Shown here piece after piece: positions 1 through 9,550 of a stretch of 64,000 nucleotides of DNA. The stretch is from contig NZ_CP034593.1 of NCBI RefSeq assembly GCF_003971195.1, positions 2,108,001 to 2,172,000 on the forward strand, given 5' to 3'. Below the pieces are notes generated by a model. The model ran no database searches. It saw only the letters and a program-made list of their open reading frames with translations, and was not told the origin of the DNA. Made by a program: the position numbers and the translations under genes. Source of the stretch: Flaviflexus ciconiae. GTDB taxonomy: Bacteria > Actinomycetota > Actinomycetes > Actinomycetales > Actinomycetaceae. How positions within the stretch are numbered: the stretch's first letter is position 1; the number at the start of each line of letters is the position of its first letter.

Positions 1-128
1 AACTTTGACAGGATATTGGTCCCATAGAAAGTCGCGAAAAGATGCCAAGTTCCGCTCTTTCCAACCGTTTTTCCGGTTCGGGAAAGCGTTCCGATGATTT
101 TCATCTATCCAGGGGATAGTGTCGGAAT

Positions 129-737
129 ATGACTGAAAATCGTGGCGAAGAAGCACGTCCCGGCACGGGTACGCCGGTGCGGGCCCAGTCCTCGATGGTC
201 TCCGACAGGGCGCTGGTAGACGCCACGGGGCGCACCCGCGACGAGTGGTACGAGATGCTCGACGAGGCGGGCGCAAAGGAGTGGGACCACGCTAAGATCG
301 CGCGCTGGCTCGGCGGTAAGCATGAGGTCGATGGCTGGTGGGCTCAGGGAGTCACCGTCGGCTACGAGCAGTCCCGGGGCCTGCGGGAGCCGGGGCAGCG
401 CCCCGACGGATCATTTGATGCAAGTAGTTCCAAGACCCTGCCTGCCAACGTGGAAGACGTTTGGCCCTATCTTGTTGACGAGGACTCTCGGCGGGAGTGG
501 CTTGACCTTGAATTAAATCCGCGGAGCCAATCCGCTCAATCAATTCGATTCGACGGTGGGGAAGGTAGCCGCGTCTCCTTCTATCTCGACGCGGCACCAC
601 CGACAAAGGCGGGTCGGCCCCGATGCAAGATCTCCCTCCAGCACTCTCGGCTAAAGCGCGAGGAAGTGGTGGAAACAAAGGAGTTCTGGAAGGGCGCGCT
701 CGCTCGCCTCGCGGCAATCCTCAGCGACGGGGATTAA
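129..737 (+). CDS. DUF4287/SRPBCC-type hypothetical protein
   Basis: A 202-residue soluble protein. Residues about 33-90 hold a helical segment (TRDEWYEMLDEAG, then HAKIARWL and VDGWWAQGVTVGYE) typical of the DUF4287 domain. This domain often precedes an AHSA1/SRPBCC ligand-binding domain, and the C-terminal half (VEDVWPYLVDEDSRREWL onwards) fits that. No catalytic residues can be assigned and the ligand is unknown. It stands alone on the plus strand, with a minus-strand EEP gene downstream. The family match is by pattern recognition; the function is inferred only as ligand or lipid binding. Confidence 0.75.
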   Translation: MTENRGEEARPGTGTPVRAQSSMVSDRALVDATGRTRDEWYEMLDEAGAKEWDHAKIARWLGGKHEVDGWWAQGVTVGYEQSRGLREPGQRPDGSFDASSSKTLPANVEDVWPYLVDEDSRREWLDLELNPRSQSAQSIRFDGGEGSRVSFYLDAAPPTKAGRPRCKISLQHSRLKREEVVETKEFWKGALARLAAILSDGD

Positions 738-789
738 AGCCGTTCCCGGCACTCAACAACGTAGCGCCGAGCTTCTCGTACCTTCGATA

Positions 790-806
790 CCGGGGCGCAG
801 CCCCGG
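790..806. terminator. short GC hairpin between convergent genes
   Basis: CCGGGGC and GCCCCGG form a perfect 7-bp stem around a 3-base loop, between the convergent SRPBCC and EEP genes. No clear T tract follows on either strand, so termination is only a guess. Confidence 0.3.
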
Positions 807-894
807 CTACCCGGCAGGCCCACCCGGCAACCGAGTGGATGGACTCGATGACGAAGCCGGCAGTCCTAATTCTTTACCTGGCGGGCCCGGTTAC

Positions 895-1905
895 TTAGCG
901 GGCGAGCCTGACGAGGATGCCGCGATGGTCGGAGTCGCCCACGTCAACGATTGCGGTGGCCGTGGGGTCAAGATCCGTGAAGACGTTGTCGATCGGGGAT
1001 CCCAGGAGCCCCGTGAACGAGGTCGGCCAGGTGCCATATCCGCCGATAGTGCCGTCGAGAGCCGAGGTGCAGCTTGCTCCCGTGCCATGCATGTGGTCAA
1101 CGGTCGAGTTGAAATCCCCCGCCATGATCGCATCATCCATGGACGAACACATGCCGTAGACCTCGGTGATCTCCTCGCGCCACGCATCTTGAAGATCCTG
1201 CACTGGAGCAACCGGGTGTACGGCAATAATGTCGGGACCATCCCCGAGTGCTCTGAGGCTCACCGAACCCCACGTGAGGTCAAGGGAGGGACCCTGACGG
1301 TATTCGCCCAGCGAGGACGCGACAAGAACGGAGGTTGATTCAATCTCCGGGTTATAGGGATCAGCCCCCGACGAGTAGACGGCGAAGGACAGGCCGCGGC
1401 CGCTGAGGGACTCGGCAAGTTGCTGAGCGCTCTCTTCCGAGGTTTCTGAGAGAACAACAATATCAACGCCGTTGTCGACGACGAGTGGTTCGAGGTCCGA
1501 CATGCTCGTTTCGCTACCGAGCGTGTTGTAGGAGAGGACTGTGACATCCCCGTTGCCCTGGGAAACGTGGGTAACCCCGTAGTCGGGAGGAAGGGCCGAC
1601 GGGGTGTCCAGCCCCCGGTCGTTAAGGATGAGATAGTGCCCGCCAGCAACCGCAATGAGACCAACTCCGAGGATCGCAAGGAACAGGCCCCTGCGAAGCA
1701 TCACGAAGCGAATAACTGCGATGATGAGTATGACGATGGCGAGGACACCGAGAACCAGTGCCACCACCCCTCGCATGGCGATCATCTGACTAACCGGGTA
1801 GGTTAGCGCAAGGCTGTGATCGCCCGCCGAGATCAGGCTGGGACCAAGAGTAGCCACCGCTAATGCGAGGATGAGGACAACCAGTATTGAATATACGTAT
1901 TTCAT
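895..1905 (-). CDS. membrane-anchored endonuclease/exonuclease/phosphatase family protein
   Basis: 336 residues. The N-terminal ~110 residues contain three hydrophobic segments (residues about 4-25, 40-68 and 72-95), which should place the catalytic domain outside the cell. The rest is an EEP-fold domain: the VLSYNT strand, VVLSETSEE (metal-binding Glu), MAGDFNS (Asp264, Asn266), SPIDNVF and the terminal SDHRG (Asp326, His327). This family includes DNase I-like nucleases and sphingomyelinase-like phosphodiesterases; the substrate cannot be told. AAGGAG sits 6 bases before the ATG. It is divergent from hrpA, with 40 bp between the starts. Confidence 0.85.
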   Translation of the reverse strand: MKYVYSILVVLILALAVATLGPSLISAGDHSLALTYPVSQMIAMRGVVALVLGVLAIVILIIAVIRFVMLRRGLFLAILGVGLIAVAGGHYLILNDRGLDTPSALPPDYGVTHVSQGNGDVTVLSYNTLGSETSMSDLEPLVVDNGVDIVVLSETSEESAQQLAESLSGRGLSFAVYSSGADPYNPEIESTSVLVASSLGEYRQGPSLDLTWGSVSLRALGDGPDIIAVHPVAPVQDLQDAWREEITEVYGMCSSMDDAIMAGDFNSTVDHMHGTGASCTSALDGTIGGYGTWPTSFTGLLGSPIDNVFTDLDPTATAIVDVGDSDHRGILVRLAR

Positions 1906-1945
1906 CCATTCTCCTTCAGAGCCGATAATAGGTGACGATGCTGAT

Positions 1946-4900
1946 ATGAGTACCCCTGAATTACGGCGCGCCGCCGTTCCCCCGATTACGTATCCCGACC
2001 TGCCCGTCTCGGCCCGCCGGGACGAAATCGCGGAAGCAATAGCGAATCACCAGGTCGTGATCGTGGCGGGCGAGACCGGATCGGGAAAAACAACACAGTT
2101 ACCAAAAATCTGTCTCGAACTCGGTCGAGGGATCAACGGAATGATTGGGCACACCCAGCCCCGCCGGATCGCCGCCCGCTCCGTTGCCGAACGACTGTGC
2201 GTGGAAATGGGAGTGGAGCTCGGCCAACAGATCGGTTACCAGGTGCGGTTTACCGACCAGGTCTCCGACACGACTCTTGTGAAGCTCATGACCGACGGCA
2301 TCCTCCTTGCCGAAATTCAGGGCGATCCGCTTCTATCCCGGTACGACACGATCATCATTGACGAGGCGCACGAGCGTTCCCTCAATATCGACTTCCTCCT
2401 CGGATACCTCGCCCAGTTACTACCGCAGCGGCCCGACCTGAAGCTCATCATTACGTCCGCGACGATCGACTCGGAGCGGTTCGCCGAGCACTTCGGCCCC
2501 CTCCAGGCAACACCGGAAGAAGCCGCGCCGATCATCTCGGTCTCCGGCCGTACCTATCCCGTTGAGCTCCGCTACCGCGAACCGAAGGATGGTGACCAGG
2601 TCACCGGAATCGTCGACGGCGTGCAGGAACTCATGGCTGAAGGCCCGGGAGACATTCTCGTGTTCCTGTCCGGCGAGGGCGAGATCAGGGATGCTGACAA
2701 GGCCCTCCAGGACGCTCTAAGGAACTATGCGGCGCCCGGCGAGGGCAAGCCAGGTTCAGTTGAAGCACTTCCCCTCTATGCCCGGCTGAGTGCCGCCGAG
2801 CAGCACCGGATCTTCCAGGACCACGGGTGGACGAGGATCATCCTGTCCACCAACATTGCCGAGACCTCGCTGACGGTCCCCGGGATCCGCTACGTCATCG
2901 ACCCGGGGACGGCACGAATATCCCGCTATTCGAACAAGACGAAGGTACAGCGCCTGCCGATCGAGAAGGTCTCGCAGGCGAGCGCCAATCAGCGGTCTGG
3001 TCGATGTGGTCGCGTCGCCGACGGCATTGCGATCCGCCTCTACACCGAGGAGGACTACGAGCAACGGGACGAGTTCACCGAACCAGAGATCCAACGCACC
3101 TCGCTTGCCTCGGTTATTTTGCAGATGGCATCGCTGGGGCTTGGTGAGGTTGCCGAGTTTCCATTCGTTGACCCGCCGCAGATGACAGCGGTGCGGGCAG
3201 GGCTCCAACTGCTTGACGAGATCGGTGCCATCAGGGGCGGGAAACTCACCCGAATTGGGTCGAAGCTGGCCCAGCTCCCCATCGACCCGCGGCTGGGACG
3301 AATGCTGCTGGAAGCCCAGCGCAACGGCGTGATCTCCGAGGTTCTCGTCATCGTTGCGGCACTCTCCGTCCAGGATGTTCGCGAGCGCCCCTCGGAGAAG
3401 CGCACCGAGGCTGATGCCTACCACACCAGGTTTACCGACCCGCGCTCGGACTTTATCGCCTACCTCAACGTGTGGCGCTACCTGAATGTTCAGCAACGCG
3501 ACCTGTCCGGGTCGGCTTTCCGCCGGCTGTGCCGGGCCGAATACCTGAATTACCTGCGTTACCGGGAGTGGCGTGACGTCGTCACCCAGCTACGTCAGGT
3601 AGGTCGCTCCCTTGGGGCAAACCGCATTGGTATTCCGTCCCGGAAGCTCATTGGCGAAGCAGGCGACGTGGCAACGGCTGTCCGCGCCTTCGACAGGTCG
3701 AAGTCCGACGAGATCCACAAGTCCCTCCTTGTTGGCCTCCTGTCGTCGCTTGGTTCGTGGGATGAGAGGAAGCGGGACTACGAGGGCTCCCGTGGTTCAC
3801 GGTTTATTATTTGGCCGGGCTCCGGCCTCGCCAAGCGGCACCCGTCGTGGGTGATGGCGGCGGAGCTCGTGGAAACATCCCGGCTCTTCGCTCGAACGGT
3901 TGCCCAGATTGAACCGGAATGGGTGGAGCCGCTGGCCTCCCACGTCATGAACCGCGTTCATTCCGAACCGTTCTGGTCAACTAAGCTTGGTGCCGCCATG
4001 GTCCACGAGAAGGTCATGCTGTACGGCATGACGCTGTTTGCAGACCGGCAGGTTCTCCTGTCCAAGGTCGGGACAATGGAAGCGCACGAGCTGGCTCGCG
4101 ACATGTTTATCCGTCACGCTCTCGTGGAGAATCAGTGGCGCGACAATTGGCATCCATTCATCAAGAAAAATAAGGCCGCGATTGAGGAAGCTCGGGAGGT
4201 CGAGCGGCGCCGCCGCGTGCACGGTCTGGTGGCGGACGAACGGGAACTTGAACAGTTCTTTGACGAACGGGTCCCGAAAGACATCGTTTCCGCCGCTCAT
4301 TTCAATGCCTGGTACAAGAAGAACAAGAGCCGCGTCGATCTTGTCTATCCGCGTTCTCTTCTCCTCGGTGAGGAGGTGGCTTCCGAGAATGATTACCCGG
4401 ACACCTGGGTGCAGCGCGGCATTGAGCTTCCCATCGAGTACCGGTTCAACCCGGGTGGACGGTCGGACGGAATGACAATCACGGTTCCCGTGACGATCCT
4501 CCCTCAGCTCACCGACGACGGTTTCGACTGGCTCGTCCCCGGCATGCTGAAAGAGCTCACCGAGGCCACAATCAGGTCCCTGCCAAAACGGCTCCGCCGG
4601 GAGCTTGTTCCCGCCCCCGATGTTGCCAGGGCGGTCCTCGAGGTCCTCCCAGCGTGGGAAGACGTATCCGCAGGCCAGGCGGATGTACCCACCTACCGGG
4701 AAGCATTCGCTGCCGCTGTATTGCATTTGCGCGGCGTGGAGATCGACGAGTGGGGAGAGCTACCGGAACACCTCTCTGTCACTTTCAAGGTGGTGTCCGA
4801 CAAGAAGAAGGTTCTTGCCTCCGGCTCATCTATCACCCACCTGCAAAAGCAACTGAAGCCCGACACGAAGCAAGCCGTTTCCTCAGCCGTAAAGAAGGCT

Positions 4901-5737
4901 GTGGCCCAAGCAATCCAGCCCACGCTACCGAAGGACGGGTTCGGTAAGGACGGCCTCCCCGCCTCCGTCGAGGCGGGCGGAGCCAAGGGTTATCCCGCCC
5001 TCGTTGACCGTGGCGGGAACGTGCGCGTTGAAGTGCTCGATACTCCACGGGAGCAGGCCCGCGAGCATCGCCTGGGCGTGCTCGCCAAGCTCACGGAGAA
5101 GCTCTCCCTTCCCACTGCACGAATCACCTCCCGGTGGTCACCAACCCTGTCGCTGACGATGGCGGGGTCCCCCTATGCGACAACAGAATCGCTTGTCGCA
5201 GACCTCCAGTGGGCGGCGGTACGGAACCTTGCTGGGCCGGTCGTCAAGATCAGGAAACAGGAAGAGCTCGATGCTGTCGCGGAGAAGATTCGGAACCGAG
5301 TTGAGGACGAGGTGTATCGTCTCGCCGAGATTACGGGCCGCATTCTTGGCTCGTGGCGGGAACTGCTTGTCGCCATCGACCGCGCCCCCTCATCGATGCT
5401 TGGGGTGGCAGCCGAAGTGAAGGACCAGGCAGACGCACTCGTCTACGACGGTTTCCTGAAGAAGACGCCTTCGGAGTGGCTCGCCCACCTCCCCCGCTTC
5501 CTCAATGCTGCGGCGGTCCGGCTCGAATCAAGCCTCGACCAGGATGACGCGAAGGCAGAGCAGGTAGCGCAGGCCGAAGAGATGCTTGAGAAGTTCAAGC
5601 CGGATTCTCTTGAAGCCGAAGCCGCCGCGGAAAAGGCTCGCTGGCTTATCGAGGAACTCCGCGTCTCGCTCTGGGCCCAAAAGCTCGGCACCTCGGTCAA
5701 GGTCTCCCTGCAGAGAATCGCCAAGCTTCTGTCATAG
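1946..5737 (+). CDS. hrpA: ATP-dependent RNA helicase HrpA
   Basis: DEAH-box RNA helicase of 1263 residues, close to the ~1300 usual for HrpA. Walker A GETGSGKTT is at residues 42-50, DEAH at 139-142, SAT at 171-173, and motif VI appears as QRSGRCGR. The long C-terminal half matches the HrpA-specific DUF3418 region (for example EYRFNPG and SLPKRLRRELVP). An upstream in-frame ATG at 1871 would overlap the divergent EEP gene. The ATG at 1946 gives the normal N-terminus, so it is preferred. Known HrpA proteins act on RNA and rescue stalled or collided ribosomes in E. coli; the role here is inferred from the family. Confidence 0.95.
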   Translation: MSTPELRRAAVPPITYPDLPVSARRDEIAEAIANHQVVIVAGETGSGKTTQLPKICLELGRGINGMIGHTQPRRIAARSVAERLCVEMGVELGQQIGYQVRFTDQVSDTTLVKLMTDGILLAEIQGDPLLSRYDTIIIDEAHERSLNIDFLLGYLAQLLPQRPDLKLIITSATIDSERFAEHFGPLQATPEEAAPIISVSGRTYPVELRYREPKDGDQVTGIVDGVQELMAEGPGDILVFLSGEGEIRDADKALQDALRNYAAPGEGKPGSVEALPLYARLSAAEQHRIFQDHGWTRIILSTNIAETSLTVPGIRYVIDPGTARISRYSNKTKVQRLPIEKVSQASANQRSGRCGRVADGIAIRLYTEEDYEQRDEFTEPEIQRTSLASVILQMASLGLGEVAEFPFVDPPQMTAVRAGLQLLDEIGAIRGGKLTRIGSKLAQLPIDPRLGRMLLEAQRNGVISEVLVIVAALSVQDVRERPSEKRTEADAYHTRFTDPRSDFIAYLNVWRYLNVQQRDLSGSAFRRLCRAEYLNYLRYREWRDVVTQLRQVGRSLGANRIGIPSRKLIGEAGDVATAVRAFDRSKSDEIHKSLLVGLLSSLGSWDERKRDYEGSRGSRFIIWPGSGLAKRHPSWVMAAELVETSRLFARTVAQIEPEWVEPLASHVMNRVHSEPFWSTKLGAAMVHEKVMLYGMTLFADRQVLLSKVGTMEAHELARDMFIRHALVENQWRDNWHPFIKKNKAAIEEAREVERRRRVHGLVADERELEQFFDERVPKDIVSAAHFNAWYKKNKSRVDLVYPRSLLLGEEVASENDYPDTWVQRGIELPIEYRFNPGGRSDGMTITVPVTILPQLTDDGFDWLVPGMLKELTEATIRSLPKRLRRELVPAPDVARAVLEVLPAWEDVSAGQADVPTYREAFAAAVLHLRGVEIDEWGELPEHLSVTFKVVSDKKKVLASGSSITHLQKQLKPDTKQAVSSAVKKAVAQAIQPTLPKDGFGKDGLPASVEAGGAKGYPALVDRGGNVRVEVLDTPREQAREHRLGVLAKLTEKLSLPTARITSRWSPTLSLTMAGSPYATTESLVADLQWAAVRNLAGPVVKIRKQEELDAVAEKIRNRVEDEVYRLAEITGRILGSWRELLVAIDRAPSSMLGVAAEVKDQADALVYDGFLKKTPSEWLAHLPRFLNAAAVRLESSLDQDDAKAEQVAQAEEMLEKFKPDSLEAEAAAEKARWLIEELRVSLWAQKLGTSVKVSLQRIAKLLS

Positions 5738-5914
5738 CCAGTTCAACAGTTCTCCGGTTGCCTGGTAACACCAAGAAACTGCCAGATCCCCGAGAGTTCA
5801 GCACTTTCCAGTTTCTCTCGCGATGCTCAGGGTGGCGGGGAACCGCCGAGGAGCGTGCGGACTTGTTCAATCGGCTGGGGAATTGGCCGACTCTGGTTTC
5901 AGCCCGGTCAGGTC

Positions 5915-6208
5915 TTAAAGGAAGAGGATGAGGAAGATAGCAAGGAGGGCAAAAGCCAGCGTCCACACCGCCCATCCCCACATGATGAGCGGGAACTTTT
6001 GGACGTGGACCTCATCGACGGGTTCCGCTTCTATGACGGGCTTACGGTCTCCGTACAGGTCCTCTAGGTAGCGGTCCATGGGCCGCTCGGGGTGGCTAAC
6101 CTGTTCTTCACGGATCGGGCCAAGTTCGACCGGGGCTACCGACCGGGGCCGGAAGTTTTCCGGCGGTGTCGTGGGCTCTTCGTACTGCGGGATATCTGGA
6201 AGCTTCAC
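5915..6208 (-). CDS. small single-pass membrane protein, unknown function
   Basis: 97 residues. The first ~70 are polar and proline-rich (YEEPTTPPENFRPR), and a C-terminal hydrophobic segment (about residues 73-97, MWGWAVWTLAFALLAIFLIL) ends the protein, so it is probably tail-anchored. Its start overlaps the stop of the upstream 415-residue gene by 4 bp (ATGA), which implies translational coupling. I do not recognise a family. Confidence 0.6.
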   Translation of the reverse strand: MKLPDIPQYEEPTTPPENFRPRSVAPVELGPIREEQVSHPERPMDRYLEDLYGDRKPVIEAEPVDEVHVQKFPLIMWGWAVWTLAFALLAIFLILFL

Positions 6209-7452
6209 TGCATCTCCATGAGGGTATCGTTCTCGCCGGAATACAGCAGGTTGACCCGGAGGTAACCCCCTTCGGGGATTTCCGCGGGAACCTCAAAGTA
6301 CACCCACCCATCAAATTCGGTCGCAGACGTCGAGGCACTTTCCAAGCATCCCCATCCGCAGTAGTGCTCGGTGTATTCCTGCCCTGCCGGGGTGATGTAG
6401 TAGAACAGGAAAGCCTCTTCAACGGGGGTGGAATTCAAGTAGTTCGTGCCAGCATCAATCCTGACACCGACGTATCGCATCCCGTTAGCCGGGGAGGACA
6501 TACTCGTCTCGGACGCGACCTGCTCGGTCGCGTGCCAATTGACTTCAGCGATCGAGACATCCCACGGCACATCATCAACCGTTTCTGAGAATTCGGCGCC
6601 CGGGCCAAGAACTGCCATGCCCTCATACTTGTCGTGAAACGCCGGGTCGAATCCCTGGGAGCTGGTCGGATCAAGGCTCGAGGGGCTCGCGGCGATAAAT
6701 ACGAGCGCACCGCAGGCGATAACCGTGGCACCGATCGCGGACCATGCCCACCAGGGCAAGATGCCGCAGTCCCGATAGTGCCCGTAAGTGTTCTCCTCCC
6801 CTGTCTGTGCGCCCGACTGCGGCTGGCGACCGGCAGGACGTTGCGCCTGGTTGCTGCCGGGCATCTGCGACTCGTTAACGGCCGGCCTCTGAGCCCGTTG
6901 CGGGGCCGCGTTACCTGACTGTGCTACTCCCTGTTGCGAATATCCGGGCATACGCCCGCCACCAGCAGCCTGGTCTAGGGGCCGGTTCCCTCCGGCTCCT
7001 AGTCGGGTCCCCTGCCGGGGTCCAGGCTGTTGGTGACCAGGCTGCTGGGAACGGCCGGGAGAATCGTTATTGGCGGAGCCGGGCGGACCTTGCCAGCCGG
7101 GACCGGCCACAAACCCGCGGACGGAATCCCCCACCGTTCCCGAGCCAGGCGTCCCGGAAGCCGGGGCCAGCGGCCATTGCTGGGGCCGGTCTTGGCTGTG
7201 GGCCGGGCTCCGCTTCTGCTGTTGATTCGTGCCCCGCTGCTGGTCCGGTGTCTGCTGTTCGTGAGGATTTTGCTGGTTGTGGTTCCGGTTTTCTTCCTGC
7301 GGACTATCGGTGAGGAACGAGAATGAGTCTTCGGGGTTCTGCTGGGGTGTGGCGGGCTGCTGGTCTGCGGCAGGTTCGCGTGAATCCCCCTGGTCACTTC
7401 CTGGGGAGCCGTGGATCTCTGGATCCCACGTATCTTCATCGCCTAGTACCAC
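6205..7452 (-). CDS. Gln/Pro-rich membrane-anchored protein, DUF4352-like exterior
   Basis: 415 residues in three parts. Residues 1 to about 225 are low-complexity and very rich in Gln, Pro, Gly and Asn. A single transmembrane helix follows (WWAWSAIGATVIACGALVF). The outer domain of about 160 residues has a beta-sandwich look (PANGMRYVGVRIDAG, then WVYFEVPAEIPEGGYLRVNL), resembling DUF4352-type immunoglobulin-like domains. A Cys pair (YCGWGC) lies in the outer domain. It heads a two-gene unit with the 97-residue protein. Function is unknown; a cell-envelope role is inferred from topology. Confidence 0.7.
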   Translation of the reverse strand: MVLGDEDTWDPEIHGSPGSDQGDSREPAADQQPATPQQNPEDSFSFLTDSPQEENRNHNQQNPHEQQTPDQQRGTNQQQKRSPAHSQDRPQQWPLAPASGTPGSGTVGDSVRGFVAGPGWQGPPGSANNDSPGRSQQPGHQQPGPRQGTRLGAGGNRPLDQAAGGGRMPGYSQQGVAQSGNAAPQRAQRPAVNESQMPGSNQAQRPAGRQPQSGAQTGEENTYGHYRDCGILPWWAWSAIGATVIACGALVFIAASPSSLDPTSSQGFDPAFHDKYEGMAVLGPGAEFSETVDDVPWDVSIAEVNWHATEQVASETSMSSPANGMRYVGVRIDAGTNYLNSTPVEEAFLFYYITPAGQEYTEHYCGWGCLESASTSATEFDGWVYFEVPAEIPEGGYLRVNLLYSGENDTLMEMQ

Positions 7453-7583
7453 GCAGACCTGCCTTTCTTCATCTCAGAGTAAGCCGGAGCGGCGACAGTT
7501 GCATCAATGTCGATGGGGAGAGGTTCACGGAACCTCCCCCTGTTTCCTTCACAAAATGGTGTCGAAGAGCGTAAATCCGCGAA

Positions 7584-8258
7584 TCAGACAAGTTGGACGA
7601 GGCTGAAAAGCAGGGCCGCGCCAATGCCAATCGAAGCGTAGAACTCGATGGCCGCACTGGCCGGCTTGCGTTCGAGCGGGCCACGCCTGGTGGGCAGTGC
7701 CGGTGCTCGGTTGGAGACAAGCTTCGGGTTTCTCGCCCAACGTTCCATGAGGGCACGTTGCTCATCATTGGCCGGGGCGGAGATCAGATCTCCGAGCCCG
7801 GGCTCGACTTGACGAAGAGCCATGATCGTTCCGGGCGCAATGTCTTTCGGGGGTTCCTTCGTTTCCGAAGTGGACAGGACGACGGAACGGAAGTCCTCGC
7901 CTTCGAGGGGGCGCACCACGACGGGGCAGAGAATGCCGCCGGTACGGACGCTTCTCTCGGCTACCGACTCAGCGGTTCCCAGGACCTTCGCGACAACGGG
8001 CACGGATTCATCAACATCCTTACCTTTAGCCAACTTCCACAGCACAAATCCGATGATTGCGATGACAAATGCACCGATGAAAGGTACGGCGTAGCCGAGC
8101 AACGTCATATTTTCATCAAAGAACAGGATCGCGATCATCGATCCTATGAAGGAACCGAAAAACAGTCCGGAGAAGATCCTCTGCACGTGGTCCCGCGTGC
8201 GGTTAGCGGGGACGAGACCAACAGAGGTAATGCTTTTGACAACGTCAGTAGAGGCCAT
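7584..8258 (-). CDS. membrane protein, unknown function
   Basis: 224 residues. There are two hydrophobic helices near the N-terminus (about residues 30-48 and 53-74, IGFVLWKLAKG), a soluble middle region of about 110 residues, and a third hydrophobic segment at the extreme C-terminus (YASIGIGAALLFSLVQLV). No motif is recognised. It lies 7 bp downstream of the FMO-like gene on the same strand, so the two are probably co-transcribed. Being open and compositionally like its neighbours supports a real gene. Confidence 0.6.
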   Translation of the reverse strand: MASTDVVKSITSVGLVPANRTRDHVQRIFSGLFFGSFIGSMIAILFFDENMTLLGYAVPFIGAFVIAIIGFVLWKLAKGKDVDESVPVVAKVLGTAESVAERSVRTGGILCPVVVRPLEGEDFRSVVLSTSETKEPPKDIAPGTIMALRQVEPGLGDLISAPANDEQRALMERWARNPKLVSNRAPALPTRRGPLERKPASAAIEFYASIGIGAALLFSLVQLV

Positions 8259-8265
8259 AATGGCC

Positions 8266-9477
8266 CTAGCTTATCTTGAGGATGCTCTTCAGTTCCCGCA
8301 CGGCCTTCCGAGCGCCCCAGCGGGCCCCAATTGTTGAGGCCGTTGGCCCATATCCGATCAGCTGAATCGTGGGTTCACCGGCCACCGCTGTGCCCTTCAT
8401 CATGATTCCACCATCTGACGTACGGAGCTTCAGGGGTGCAAAGTGGCGGAGCTCCGATCGGAAGCCCGTGGCCCACAGGATGATGTCGGCTTTCCACAGT
8501 TTCCCGTTGGCTTGCCGAACACCGTCCGGCTCGACCGCTTTGAACATGGGTTTCCGGTTAAAGACCCCGGCCTCCCGAGCTGCTCGCACCGAGTCGGTCA
8601 CGAGAAGGCCGGTCGCGGCAACAACGGACAGGGGACGCAGGCCAGCCTCAACGCGGGCCCTCACCGCTTCCTCCACCTGCATACCGGTCTTCAGTTTCCC
8701 GCCACTATCAATCCAGTTGGGTTCACGCCTCGTGTACCAGGCAGTGGATTTAGCGACCGGGGCAAGTTCGGCAAGATGTTGGGTGGCGGAGATACCGCCG
8801 CCGACCACGGCAACACGGCGCCTCGTGAACTGATTTGGGCCACGGTAATCCTGCGTGTGGAGCTGGATACCGCGGAAAGACTGCTGCCCCGGATAGTAGG
8901 GAACGAAGGGGCGGGTCCACGTTCCCGTGCAATTAATGATTGCTCGGGCCAGCCAGGTGCCACCGGAGGTTTTCACGAGGTACTGGCCCTCGTGCCGCTC
9001 AACCGAGTAGACGAAGACGGGCCGCATGATGGGGAAGTCAAAGTGTTCTTCGTACCTTGTGAAGTATTCGGGGACGACATGGGAAGCCAGATCGGTCGGA
9101 TTGTGTTCCCCAACTTTCAGTCCGGGCAGGTCCGCAATGTCATTAACCGTTTCCATGGTGAGCGTCGGCCAACGGTGTTGCCAGGCGCCTCCCGGGCGCA
9201 CTTCAGCATCAATCACGAGATACGTGCCGGTGATATCGACGCCGTCGGCAAAGCCTCGCATTCCTGCGCGGTGAAGCTCGTGGGCGGCAGCGAGGCCGGC
9301 CTGTCCCGCACCGATAACAAGGACATCGACCCGATGCTGGATTGTGGAATCTTTCGGGCCGGTGCTGGTGGAAAGCCAGGCGGGTTGCGTGCCCCAGCCC
9401 GGCCCGGATGGACTCCAGGCACCCGGAACTAACGCGTTCATCCCTGAATCATTCGAGGTCCGCGCGATCTCACCCAT
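8266..9477 (-). CDS. flavin-containing monooxygenase-like NAD(P)-binding oxidoreductase
   Basis: About 403 residues. The FAD-binding dinucleotide motif is VLVIGAGQAGLAA near residue 52. The FMO-type signature FRGIQLHTQDY (FxGxxxHxxxY) lies in the middle, followed by the second NADPH Rossmann motif VAVVGGGISA. The LWATGF motif is near the C-terminus. Together these indicate a class B-type flavoprotein monooxygenase acting on an S, N or carbonyl substrate that cannot be named. A GTG lies 9 bases upstream, but the ATG at 9477 has AAAGG at a proper distance and is preferred. It is divergent from the SprT-like gene. Confidence 0.85.
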   Translation of the reverse strand: MGEIARTSNDSGMNALVPGAWSPSGPGWGTQPAWLSTSTGPKDSTIQHRVDVLVIGAGQAGLAAAHELHRAGMRGFADGVDITGTYLVIDAEVRPGGAWQHRWPTLTMETVNDIADLPGLKVGEHNPTDLASHVVPEYFTRYEEHFDFPIMRPVFVYSVERHEGQYLVKTSGGTWLARAIINCTGTWTRPFVPYYPGQQSFRGIQLHTQDYRGPNQFTRRRVAVVGGGISATQHLAELAPVAKSTAWYTRREPNWIDSGGKLKTGMQVEEAVRARVEAGLRPLSVVAATGLLVTDSVRAAREAGVFNRKPMFKAVEPDGVRQANGKLWKADIILWATGFRSELRHFAPLKLRTSDGGIMMKGTAVAGEPTIQLIGYGPTASTIGARWGARKAVRELKSILKIS

Positions 9478-9550
9478 CCATGTCACCCTTTAAAGGTAGT
9501 GCATATCCCAGCCTCGGACGATCATGCTCAGAACGTGGTGAAATATTGGT

